Positions 1 through 7,568 of a stretch of DNA of 8,575 nucleotides are shown here, in pieces. Source of the DNA: CAWEHT01 sp963808455 (GTDB taxonomy: Bacteria; Chloroflexota; Anaerolineae; CG2-30-64-16). Each line of letters begins with the position of its first letter. Positions within the stretch are counted from its first letter, which is position 1. Both the position numbers and the translations under genes were made by a program. The notes under the pieces are model-generated. The model saw only the letters and a list, made by a program, of their open reading frames with translations, searched no databases and was not told the origin of the DNA. The DNA is taken from positions 1-8,575 of the forward strand of contig CAWEHT010000386.1 in assembly GCA_963808455.1 (NCBI GenBank), read 5' to 3'.

Positions 1-9
1 GAATGATTG

Positions 10-1350
10 CTAGAAGCACCGCCCATCCTGCTCACGTTGGCAGCGTTCCAACGTGCAACCTTCGTTGTCCGCGGCCATCTCGCTCCAGACGAACCGATCG
101 GAGGGCATGGGCAGCGAGAGCTCTGCCTGGTCGCCCGTCTGGGTGAGCGGCAGCCAGACGAGGACGCGCACCACGCCGCGCAGCTCATCGAAGCTCAGAT
201 TGGGCCGATTCTTGAGCGCCTGGAAGCGACGCAGGCAGAGATAGTTCCCGCGCCCCTTGAGCAAGGCCGCACGGAAGGGGTTCTCCCTGCCCCAGGCCGC
301 GCACAAGACTCGCTCCAGGTCTGGCAGGTCCTTCTTGAAAAGCTGATCTTGCAGATTGATGGTGTTGGTGCTGATCACCACCCTGGTCTGATTTTGAACG
401 GCGTACGCAATGGCCGGAAGCAGATAGGCCAGCGACTTACCGGTGCCGGTGCCCGCCTCCGCCAGCAGGTGGTGCTGGCGGTTGAACGCTTCGACCACAG
501 CCTGGAGCATCGCGACCTGCGGCGAGCGATATTCGTAGGCCGGGAAAACCCGTGCTACGGTGCCTCCAGGCTCCAGCATGGCGGCCAGCTCGCCGGCGTT
601 GACGGCCACAGCATCCTCGATGGGCACCAGTGGGTCGGCAGGGCGCCACGGTTGCCAGAGGGGGCACTGCGGCGCCAGCTCCTGCATCCTGGCTTCGTGT
701 CCCAGAGAAGGGGTTCCCGGCGCTGGCGGGCGCAAGGCGGCTGCCCCCGACAGGGCCCCCCCTTTTTGGGAGAGCGCCTCCGCAAATGGATGCGCCAGCG
801 GCCAGGCGCTGTTGCGAGCCAGGCGGCTGATTTCGGCCAGCGTCGGGCGCGGCAGGGCTGCCGCTCGCTCCCAGAGACGGTTGTAGAGGTGCCCTGTGGC
901 CTCGGCATCTTCGAGCGCCCTGTGTGCATTTAATAGGTCGATGCCGAAGAATGCCGACAGCGCCCCCAGGCTGTAACCTGACTGCAGTGGGAGGAGCACT
1001 GTAGCCAGTTCCCAGGTGTCCAGGCCCAGGTTGTCTGTGCACAACCGGTGAGAGCGCAGAAAGCCGAGATCGAAGCTCACGTTGTGGCCGACGACAGGCA
1101 ACGGCCCCACGAAGCGCAGGAGCTGACCTGCGATGTCGCCGAAGCGCGGCTTGCCCGCTACGTCCGCATCGCCGATGCCTGTGAGCTGTTGGATCTCGTA
1201 TGGGATGGGCCTGCCGGGGTCTACCAGGGTGTGGAAGCGTTCTTGTGGTTCCCCATCGCGGAATCGCACCGCACCGATTTCGATGATCGCATCACGTTCG
1301 GGGTTCAGCCCGGTCGTTTCCAGGTCCAGGGCGACGAAGGTGCGGGGCAC
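10..1350 (-). CDS. dinG: DnaQ-like 3'-5' exonuclease fused to DinG-family Fe-S helicase (N-terminal half, ends at an in-frame TAG)
   Basis: The protein joins a DEDD exonuclease to an XPD/DinG-type superfamily 2 helicase, a fusion known from Firmicutes and other bacteria; such proteins are thought to act in DNA repair or on R-loops. Numbered from the GTG at 1350, the exonuclease shows motif I DLETTG (D9, E11), motif II GHNVSFD (H89, D94) and motif III HRALEDAEAT (H143, D148). A linker leads to Walker A AEAGTGTGKS (297-306), then STNTINLQDQL and four cysteines (372, 432, 437, 445) placed like the DinG Fe-S ligands. I prefer GTG 1350 because GGGAAAGG lies 8 bases upstream; a TTG at 1368 would add six residues. 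About 446 residues are seen against roughly 900 expected. The TAG at 12-10 follows CF and is followed by Gln-Ser-Phe codons, so an aromatic codon may have been lost. DEAH-type and C-terminal helicase motifs would lie beyond the window. Confidence 0.85.
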   Translation of the reverse strand: MPRTFVALDLETTGLNPERDAIIEIGAVRFRDGEPQERFHTLVDPGRPIPYEIQQLTGIGDADVAGKPRFGDIAGQLLRFVGPLPVVGHNVSFDLGFLRSHRLCTDNLGLDTWELATVLLPLQSGYSLGALSAFFGIDLLNAHRALEDAEATGHLYNRLWERAAALPRPTLAEISRLARNSAWPLAHPFAEALSQKGGALSGAAALRPPAPGTPSLGHEARMQELAPQCPLWQPWRPADPLVPIEDAVAVNAGELAAMLEPGGTVARVFPAYEYRSPQVAMLQAVVEAFNRQHHLLAEAGTGTGKSLAYLLPAIAYAVQNQTRVVISTNTINLQDQLFKKDLPDLERVLCAAWGRENPFRAALLKGRGNYLCLRRFQALKNRPNLSFDELRGVVRVLVWLPLTQTGDQAELSLPMPSDRFVWSEMAADNEGCTLERCQREQDGRCF

Positions 1351-1358
1351 GATGGCTG

Positions 1359-1366
1359 CCTTTCCC
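1359..1366 (-). promoter_or_regulatory. Ribosome binding site deciding the GTG start of the exonuclease-helicase
   Basis: GGGAAAGG on the minus strand lies 8 bases before the GTG at 1350-1348. It overlaps the alternative TTG start at 1368-1366, so a ribosome using TTG would lack this site. This favours GTG, which also puts the first beta strand (TFVALDLETTG) right at the N-terminus, as is usual for DnaQ-type domains. Confidence 0.55.
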
Positions 1367-1445
1367 AAAGGGATAGTTCGTAATCTCAGCGCCGGCCGTC
1401 AGAGTGGCTTCACCGAGCCCCCACCGGCCCATGACGTCGTGCCGC

Positions 1446-1474
1446 ATTATACTCGAAGCGCCCCGCATACCCAA
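1446..1474 (-). promoter_or_regulatory. Sigma70-like promoter for the exonuclease-helicase gene
   Basis: On the minus strand a perfect -10 hexamer TATAAT (1451-1446) is preceded, after exactly 17 bases, by TTGGGT (1474-1469), a 3/6 match to TTGACA. Transcription would begin near 1439, giving a leader of about 90 bases before the GTG at 1350. The site sits in the 185-base gap between the TPR/propeller gene and the helicase gene, so the latter probably has its own promoter rather than relying on the pilus operon. No hairpin followed by a T run was seen after the upstream gene's stop at 1536. Confidence 0.6.
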
Positions 1475-1535
1475 AGCACTGCCCTGATCGCCTGTCGATG
1501 GCCGTATTGCCAGCGGACCGCAGTTGATGCCGATC

Positions 1536-3424
1536 CTATTTGATCCAGATCGGGTCGCTATCGTCCGTCTGGCTATTGCTCAGGTCGGCTTGCCCGCTTC
1601 CATCGGCGTTCATGACCCAGATCTGTGAATGCCCGCCGTGTGTGGTGGAGAAGGCCAGGCGGGTGCCGTCCGGCGACCACGAGGGGTGTTCATCGAGCCC
1701 GGCGGTATCGGCAGTGAGTTGTTTCAGGTTGTGGCCGTCCGTGCCCACGCGAAAGATCTGGTCGCTGCCGGGCTGGTTCGAGACGAATGCGATCCAGCCT
1801 CCAGCCGGAGACCACGCCGGGGCCTTGCTCAGCCCACCCAGATCGGTGAGCTGCAGGGTGGGCTGGCCGTTAGAGACGGTGAAGATCTGCGGATAGATCG
1901 CATTGGCGGGGGCTGTGGCGCTGAGTGATTGCGTCCCATCGGGCGAACGGGTTTCGCCGCTCTCCAGGGCATGGTAGTCGGTGAGTGCCTGCGTCTGGTC
2001 AGCCACCGCGAAGGCGTTCTGGCCGTCGGCGTCCATGATCCAGACGCCGGTAGTGCTCTTCTGCTGCCGTATACAGGCGATCTTGCCCTGGTAGTAGCCG
2101 ATGCGCTCTTCGGTGGACTGTGGGGTTGCCGTCGAAAGGGGCAAGTTCTGAGCGCCCGGGATCGCTCCCTCTCCAGGTGTAGAAATTGGCAGTTGGGTTG
2201 GCTGCGCTACCGGTGTAATGGCTGGGGCGAGCTGGGCTGCCATCGCCACCGCGGCGCGGTTGTCAACGCCCTTGAGCTGACTTGCCCGGCGGTACAGGTC
2301 CCAGGCCAGTGCCGAGCCTGTCTCGCGTTGCGTTGCCTGCAACTGTTCGGCAGCTTGCATGTAGCTGTTGTAGAGCAAACCGGCCAGGATGCCGTTGAGG
2401 TAAGTAGGTTGGGCGGCGTACAGCGCTTCCAGATTGCGCACCGCGGTATCCCAGTCTCCGCTCCGAAACGCGTCCGATCCGTCGGCGAACTCTTGCGCAT
2501 AGCTTCGCAGTGTGGTGGCCGAAGGATCCTCGGGCCGTAGAGCGAGAGCCTTGCCATACGTATCCAACGCCCTTTGCATGTCGGCCGGGTGCCCCTGTGA
2601 CTTGGCCACGATGTCGCCGGCGAGATTCATGTCTGCGTCGAACAGATCGGCTTGCAAGGAGGCGAGGTCTGTCGGCGCCACCAAGGAGCGCGCTTCCTTC
2701 GAGCCGCGCGACTACGTTCGTCCAATCTTGGGACTTGATGGCCGAAGCAGCCTGCCGTATGATGCCCGCGAGGCGCTGTTTGCGCTCGATATCGGCCAGG
2801 AGTGCCCCGACATCCTGGTAGTTGGCAGCCGCCTGTTGAATGGTGAGGAGTGTGGCTTGTGCGCTCGACAGGTTGCCCGCGCCGAGTTGTTGCCTGGCCA
2901 GGTCGTACTCTGTCTGCAGGGTCTTGGCTTGCTTGGCCTGGGCGCGCTGGTCGGCTAACCCAGGATACTGGGGGTCTTTCGCTGCCAGTTGGTCGTCCAG
3001 CGCCAACGCCTGATCATAGTCATCTGCGGCATAGGCTTGCTGGGCTTGCTGCGCGAGGAGCTTCTCCTCCGCCGCCAGCTGCGTCCGCCGCGGCGGATGG
3101 CTCTATCACATGGCGGTAGAAGCTAACCATCGCGTACGCCAGGGCGACGAGCACCACGCTCAGAATGAGGACGAACGTCGTCCTCCGACTAAGGAACGCC
3201 CGGCGTCTGCCCTGGACTCTGGCCACCTGTTCCATTTGCTGGCGCAATTCGGTGTCGGCGCGCAGCACCTCCAGCTCTGCGTCATCAGGATACTGTGCCA
3301 ACAACTCGGCCAGACCTGACAGAGCGGCCTCCCACTCTGCCCTCTGGATGTGCTCCAGGACCTGCGCGTAAGAACTGCTCTGACGCCAGTCACCGACGGC
3401 GAACCCAGTAACTTGTCCTAGCAT
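1536..3424 (-). pseudogene. Membrane-anchored TPR and TolB/PD40 beta-propeller protein, split by two frameshifts
   Basis: Three consecutive reading frames read as one protein of about 629 codons. Frame 1 starts at ATG 3424 and has a short TPR-like stretch, a basic patch (RRR, SRR) and one membrane helix (residues about 83-103); the charges predict N-in, C-out. Frame 2 begins near 3085 (QLAAEEKLLAQQAQQAYA) and frame 3 near 2695 (EARSLVAPTDLASLQADL); both carry TPR-like helices such as YGKALALRPEDP and FRSGDWDTAVRNLEALY. A Pro/Thr-rich linker (about 2225-2115) leads to PD40-type repeats: VWIMDADGQN, PAWSPAGGWIAFVSNQ, PSWSPDGTRLAFST and IWVMNADGSG. Each break fits one extra G, near 3088 and near 2696. 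The start lies 8 bases after the tadC stop, suggesting the same transcript. The role is unknown; I infer an envelope-side accessory or scaffold protein of the pilus. The frame breaks may be sequencing errors. Confidence 0.75.
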
Positions 3425-3432
3425 GGCATCGG

Positions 3433-4372
3433 CTATCCACCGGAAAAGGCCTGCATCAGCTTGGGCACGGCCGGGCCCAAGAGGACGATAAACAGGGCCG
3501 GGAAGATGAAGAAGACCAGCGGCAGCATCACGAAGATCGGCGCCCGGTTGGCCTTTTCTTCAGCGCGCTGGCGGCGCAGCACGCGGAGCTGCTCGGATTG
3601 GCCTGCAGCACCTGCGCGATGCTAGTTCCCACGCTGTCGGCCTGCACCAAGACAGCTACGAACGACGACACGTCCAGCGACCCGCAGCGCTCGGCGAGGC
3701 GACGGAGGGCTTGGGCCCTAGGCACGCCGAGTCGCATCTCGCTGACGACGCGCGCGAATTCGTCGCTCAGTGGGCCCGACCATTGCATGCTGACGCGTTG
3801 CAGGCCTGATTCGAAGGCCAGCCCCGCCTCGACGCAGATGGTGAGCATGTCCAGGGCGTCGGGCAGGGCACGCTGTATCTGGGCCTGGCGTTGTCTCTTG
3901 CGTCCTGCCAACCATTGAGCGGGCAGGTAGTACCCCATAAGCAACCCGCCCACTGGTCCCAACAGGTGCAAAGAAGGGAACTGAACGCCATCCACCTGCC
4001 CGATCCAGAAGCCCAAGGCGAAGCAGCCCACCGCTGCGATCAGCCGAATGCCGACTATGTCTGTGGCGCGCAGATTTCCCGGTTTTCCCGCCGCCGACAG
4101 CTCGCGGTTGATCGCGTCGAGATTCTGCTGCGGCGTCAGTCGCGCCGCGGCGCGGCACAGTTGACATGGCGAGCGGCGCCAACACACGCGAAGAAGGACC
4201 CGTGAACCTCGCCCGCGCCTACCTGAGATCGGTTGGCCTGGGCATCGAGATAGGCCGCCAGCCGTTCGTCTATCTTGTTCGAAAGCGCTGCCGGGCGGAA
4301 GGCCGCCAACAGTGCGCCAACTGCCAGCGCCACAAGCGCCGACACACCCAGCGGTGATAAGATTACTTCCAT
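3433..4372 (-). pseudogene. tadC: TadC-like Tad pilus inner-membrane platform protein, frame-broken
   Basis: TadC pairs with TadB as the membrane platform on which the TadA motor would drive Flp pilus assembly. ATG 4372 is 3 bases after the tadB stop, with GAGG just upstream. The first frame gives an N-terminal membrane helix (VSALVALAVGALLAAF) and the charged stretch NKIDERLAAYLDAQANRSQ, then runs out at 4136. The second frame resumes at RLTPQQNLDAINREL (near 4140) and carries the T2SF domain (LDMLTICVEAGLAFESGLQR, RLGVPRAQALRRLAERC). After VLQA near 3590 the third frame continues SEQLRVLRRQRAEEKANRAP and a last membrane helix (MLPLVFFIFPALFIVLLGP) to TAG at 3433. The 3590 break fits loss of one C. 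Near 4150 one base appears missing, and VLAPLA in yet another frame (about 4185-4168) hints at a third indel. The combined length of about 313 codons is normal for TadC. Confidence 0.85.
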
Positions 4373-4375
4373 GCC

Positions 4376-5341
4376 TCAGACCTTGATGTCTACTATCCGG
4401 CCTATGACGACAAATCCTACAATGACCAGAATCAGAGCACTGACCGGCATCCAGATCCATGTCATCGTGAAGAGTGGTTGCATGTAAGCAGGGTTCACCG
4501 TCATGATGAATCCGGTGACCAGGAATGGCAGCCCGGCGAGAATATAGCTCGTGGCGCGCTGCATCGAGGTCAAGGTGCGGATTTCCTGCATGATGCGGAC
4601 GCGTTCCCGGATGGTCGTGACGATGCTTTCCAGGACCGTGGCCAGATTGCCTCCTACCTCGGCCTGAATGTTGATCGCCGTGATGAGCATAGCGAGGTCA
4701 TCGCCCGGCATCCGCTCGCCCAAAGCGCACAGTGCATCGGCAAGGGAGACCCCCAGTCCGACCTCGCGCACGACGCGGCCGACCTCCACGCCGGCGGGGG
4801 GCGGCATTTCGCGCCGCACCACCTCCATGGCCTGGGCCAGGCCAATGCCCGCGCGCAAGCCGCTGGCGAGCATCATGATGATATCGGGCAGTTGCGCCTG
4901 AAAGCGGTGCTGGCGTTGGCGCGAGCGCAGATGCAGCGAAATGACAGGCGCCTGTAGGGCTACTACCGCCAAGAGCAGGCCAAGCAGGAGGTTGCGCAAC
5001 ACTACCGCGCCGATGAAGAGGCCGCCAAGGGCGCCACCGAAGCGGAGCGCCACGTACTCGTTCACGGTCAGCCCAATCTCAGCCCGCGCCAGCTCGAGGC
5101 CGAGGGAGCCGGCCAGCTTTTGGTCGAGTTGGACCGTGTTGAGCAGGCCGGTGAAGCCGGAACGCATGCGTTGGCGCGTCGTCACGGACGCCCTCGACTG
5201 CGCCCGGTTGCTGATGGTCTGTTCCAGCCTCTCTTCGAGTGACCCTGCCGGCTTCAGCAGTGTATAAAGGCCGAGGACCAGAGACAGCATCGCTACCCCC
5301 GTCGCGACGCCCGCCAGCGCAGGCAGAGAGAACAGCATCAT
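4376..5341 (-). CDS. tadB: TadB-like Tad pilus inner-membrane platform protein
   Basis: This intact 321-residue protein is a type II secretion system F-family (T2SF) protein, expected to form the membrane platform of the Tad pilus with TadC and the TadA ATPase. Membrane helices are visible at about 8-28, 104-138 (one or two passes), 266-284 and 294-315. The T2SF domain lies at about 150-280 and includes LPDIIMMLASGLRAGIGLAQ, REVGLGVSLADALCALGERM and AEVGGNLATVLESIVTTIRE, the conserved coiled pattern of TadB. Its start overlaps the cpaE stop as ATGATG; GGAGG lies 2 bases before the first ATG (5341) and 5 before the second (5338), so the second may be the true start. The tadA/cpaF gene usually found directly before tadB is not there. 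Confidence 0.92.
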   Translation of the reverse strand: MMLFSLPALAGVATGVAMLSLVLGLYTLLKPAGSLEERLEQTISNRAQSRASVTTRQRMRSGFTGLLNTVQLDQKLAGSLGLELARAEIGLTVNEYVALRFGGALGGLFIGAVVLRNLLLGLLLAVVALQAPVISLHLRSRQRQHRFQAQLPDIIMMLASGLRAGIGLAQAMEVVRREMPPPAGVEVGRVVREVGLGVSLADALCALGERMPGDDLAMLITAINIQAEVGGNLATVLESIVTTIRERVRIMQEIRTLTSMQRATSYILAGLPFLVTGFIMTVNPAYMQPLFTMTWIWMPVSALILVIVGFVVIGRIVDIKV

Positions 5342-6567
5342 CGCCTCCCTGCGCCGGTCAGCCTCTGCAGCGGCGATAGCATCCCTGAAACCGGCGTCAC
5401 CGGAGGCTCGCTGGCCCCCGCTTCCGAAGCCAGGTCCGCGGCCAGCTTCCAGATGGCGCGTGCGGCACCGCTGCGCGGATGGCTGCTGACGAACGGCACA
5501 CCGCGGTTGACGCTGGCCGCAACGAGCCCCGGGTCGTCGGGGATCTCCGCCGCGATCGGCATCTTGAGGTGGCGGCGGATGGCATCTACCGGGATCCCCG
5601 AGGGCATGTTGACCCGATTCAACAGGAGATTGGCCCGCACGTCCGGCTGGCTGGACCCCAAGCCTTGCATGAACACCCTGGCGTGGTGCAGCGCCGGCAT
5701 TTCCGGGATCATCACCAGCATGACGATGTGCGCCTTAGCGACGATCGCCGGCACAAGGACCCGCGCCGAAGTATGCAGGTCGATGACCACCAGATCGTAC
5801 ATCTGACCCAGACAGGTGGTGATGTCCTGGAGGACATCCGCGCCCAGCCGCACGCCGGCCGTGGAAGGCGCGAGCAGCACACGCAGCCCGCTGGCATGTC
5901 GCGCCATGACACCATCCATCAGCTCGACATCACCGGCATCGAAACGGGCCAGCAGGTCGCCCAGGGTCCTGTCCGCAGGGAGGTTGAGCAAGATACGGAT
6001 GTTGCCCGGCCCTTCGGCAAGCTCCAGCAACGCCACCCGGCGCGCGGTCTGTTCTTGAAGAGCGACGGCCAGGTTCGCCGCGATCACCGAGACGCCCGTG
6101 CCCCCCTTGGGGCTGTGGACGGCCACCACGATAGCCTTGCCTGTGCCGAGCGCCCGGTCGGCGCCAGACATATCTTGAGCCAGATGCCTGGACCCGTTGG
6201 CCAGAGCGGAGTCAACTGCCTGCCACAACTCGGCGTCGCCAAAAGGGGTCGCCACCAGCGCGGTAGCCCCTGCACGGACCACCTCTTGCAGCGCCTGTAT
6301 GTCACGAGAATCGACCAGCGCGACCGTCGCCAACCCGGCGTGGCTCAACTGCTGCACCACCTCAGCCTGCCTGGTCGCCTTCAGGTCCTGATCGACGATG
6401 GCCACTTGCATCAGCGGCCCGGCTCCATTCTGTGCCCATTCGGCCGATGTGACGCGCTCGATCCGGTAAAAGGCGACCGCGCTGAGCAGGGCCGAGGCCA
6501 TGCGTTCACAGGTCTCTGACTTGTCACAGACCAGCAATAGCGGAAAGGGGTTGACGCTGGAAGACAT
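5338..6567 (-). CDS. cpaE: CpaE/TadZ-like pilus localisation protein with degenerate Walker A
   Basis: CpaE/TadZ proteins are MinD/ParA-fold proteins with an N-terminal receiver-like domain that help place the Tad pilus at its cell site. Residues about 8-125 look receiver-like (LLLVCDKSETCERM, VAIVDQ, ATALVATPFGDAEL). Residues about 145-380 are the P-loop fold: SPKGGTGVSVIAANLA (152-167), a Walker A' region LLELAEGPGN, the CpaE-typical SGLRVLLAPSTAG and a Walker B-like YDLVVIDLHTS with D263. The signature lysine of KGG is kept, but the second P-loop lysine of GK[ST] is V159 and the A' aspartate position holds Glu, so nucleotide hydrolysis is doubtful. I chose ATG 6567, 4 bases after the cpaB stop, over an in-frame TTG at 6600 inside cpaB. 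Length is 409 residues. The gene ends overlapping the tadB start, implying translational coupling. Confidence 0.88.
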   Translation of the reverse strand: MSSSVNPFPLLLVCDKSETCERMASALLSAVAFYRIERVTSAEWAQNGAGPLMQVAIVDQDLKATRQAEVVQQLSHAGLATVALVDSRDIQALQEVVRAGATALVATPFGDAELWQAVDSALANGSRHLAQDMSGADRALGTGKAIVVAVHSPKGGTGVSVIAANLAVALQEQTARRVALLELAEGPGNIRILLNLPADRTLGDLLARFDAGDVELMDGVMARHASGLRVLLAPSTAGVRLGADVLQDITTCLGQMYDLVVIDLHTSARVLVPAIVAKAHIVMLVMIPEMPALHHARVFMQGLGSSQPDVRANLLLNRVNMPSGIPVDAIRRHLKMPIAAEIPDDPGLVAASVNRGVPFVSSHPRSGAARAIWKLAADLASEAGASEPPVTPVSGMLSPLQRLTGAGRR

Positions 6568-6571
6568 ATGA

Positions 6572-7393
6572 TCAGCGCACCGGAAGCTGGAACTTGTCAA
6601 TCAGGTAATTCATATCGACTGGTTGAGCCGTATGGTCCCCGTCATCGGTCCTATTGCGAAGGGCCAGGTCCATCACTGCCCCTGCGTCCTTGAGATACTT
6701 CAATATTAGGGCATCCTGAGGCGAGAGGGCCAGCACATAGGCCTTCGGCACACCGCCTGCAGGCGTGCCGGAGGTGGCTGCTCCTGCGACGGCAGGGGTG
6801 CTGGCCGAACCGGAGCTCATCACGCTCATTACGACCACATCTTCTAACGATCCGAAAGTGGCAAGTTGCCCGCTTGGTGCCGCGCCGCCACCGCTGTTGC
6901 TCCCGCTGTCGGTGCCCGGCTTCGGAACCTGGAGCGAATAAAGGATATCAACGTGATCGCTTGGCTGGACAAGAACCAGGCTGCTCAAGAGATCGTTGGA
7001 CTGCAACGTCACGGCAACTTTGCCTTGCGGCAGGGTAAAGGCCGCGTTAGCCGCGCTGATGTCGGGCTGCGTGAGATGGTCTGTCAGTACGGGCTCACCC
7101 GCGTCGAGCGAGATCATCGTCACCTTGCCGGCGGCGTCAGCAATCTTGGTGACGGCGCCTTGCGGCACAGCACTCACGGGCAGAGCCTGCAAGACCAGGT
7201 CACCCGCAGTCAGCTGCGCCCCAAGCGCCACCGCGTGGGCGGCCGCGACCACGGACGCCGTGGAGGCCGGGGCCTCATTAGCTGCCTGGGCCACGGATGT
7301 GGCGCGTTGCAGCGTGACGAACGCCGCGCCACCCGCCACCAGCGCCAGGATCAACGCCACGCCGAGCCACAGACACCCGCTCGCTCTGCTCAT
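6572..7393 (-). CDS. cpaB: CpaB/RcpC-like Flp pilus assembly protein with SAF domain
   Basis: CpaB (RcpC) is a membrane-anchored envelope protein needed for Flp pilus assembly; in diderms it works with the secretin CpaC. The 273-residue product has one N-terminal membrane helix (about 8-28), then a SAF domain (about 46-110, with AVALGAQLTAGDLVLQALPV and ISLDAGEPVLTDHL), and an RcpC-type region from about 125 (VAVTLQSNDLLSSLVLVQPS, DHVDILYSLQVPKP). Two Gly/Ser/Ala-rich inserts (about 160-176 and 193-214) interrupt it before the closing PKAYVLALSPQDALILKYLK. GAGGA lies 7 bases before ATG 7393. It is followed 4 bases later by cpaE. No secretin gene is present, which fits a single-membrane or atypical envelope. 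CpaB in such bacteria presumably acts outside the cytoplasmic membrane; this is inference. Confidence 0.9.
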   Translation of the reverse strand: MSRASGCLWLGVALILALVAGGAAFVTLQRATSVAQAANEAPASTASVVAAAHAVALGAQLTAGDLVLQALPVSAVPQGAVTKIADAAGKVTMISLDAGEPVLTDHLTQPDISAANAAFTLPQGKVAVTLQSNDLLSSLVLVQPSDHVDILYSLQVPKPGTDSGSNSGGGAAPSGQLATFGSLEDVVVMSVMSSGSASTPAVAGAATSGTPAGGVPKAYVLALSPQDALILKYLKDAGAVMDLALRNRTDDGDHTAQPVDMNYLIDKFQLPVR

Positions 7394-7568
7394 GGTCTAT
7401 CCTCGCAAATGAGGGCGAGGGGCAATGCCCCTTGCGGCCACTGCCCCTCGCCCCTGTTCACTGTTGCTGGCGGCAACTGTTCCGACAGGCCGGGCTGCCA
7501 GCCGCGGTCGGCTACCGAAGATTACGTAGGTGTTCGAATACTCCAGTAGCAGAGTGGCAGCCTACCGG
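7394..7568 (-). other. Structured 175-base spacer between flp2 and cpaB
   Basis: This gap holds no gene but several inverted repeats. One 8-base pair (GGCTGCCA at 7493-7500 with TGGCAGCC at 7555-7562 on the plus strand) encloses a smaller 5-base pair CGGTCGGCTACCG-type hairpin region near 7505-7517. Another short hairpin is GTTGC/GCAAC at 7463-7477. The strongest is listed separately at 7413-7453. No T-rich tract follows any of them on the minus strand, so they look more like RNA processing, stability or attenuation elements than simple terminators. No confident -10/-35 pair for a separate cpaB promoter was found. Confidence 0.5.
7413..7453 (-). promoter_or_regulatory. 12-bp hairpin in the cpaB leader with competing arm
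   Basis: GGGCGAGGGGCA (7413-7424) and TGCCCCTCGCCC (7442-7453) are perfect inverted copies of 12 bases with a 17-base loop. The loop contains a second TGCCCC (7426-7431) that could also pair with the GGGGCA of the left arm, so two alternative pairings share one arm. On the minus-strand transcript the structure ends about 20 bases before the cpaB ATG and just ahead of its GAGGA site. It may limit read-through or protect the upstream pilin message. Function is inference; the inverted repeat is directly visible. Confidence 0.6.

Noticed and set aside
7..933. 308-codon open frame on the plus strand
   Set aside because: It is antisense to the exonuclease-helicase gene, which has strong catalytic motifs; no family features or good ribosome site.
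1475..1535. Terminator after the TPR/propeller gene
   Set aside because: Only a tiny GCGG-T-CCGC palindrome is present and there is no T run on the minus strand.
5479..6519. 346-codon open frame on the plus strand
   Set aside because: It lies antisense to cpaE, whose domains and motifs are clear; the sequence has no recognisable domain and high His/Arg/Gln content typical of high-GC shadow frames.
7369..7393. Lipoprotein signal in CpaB (ASGC near Cys7)
   Set aside because: The cysteine lies before the hydrophobic helix and lacks the Leu at -3, so it does not fit a lipobox.
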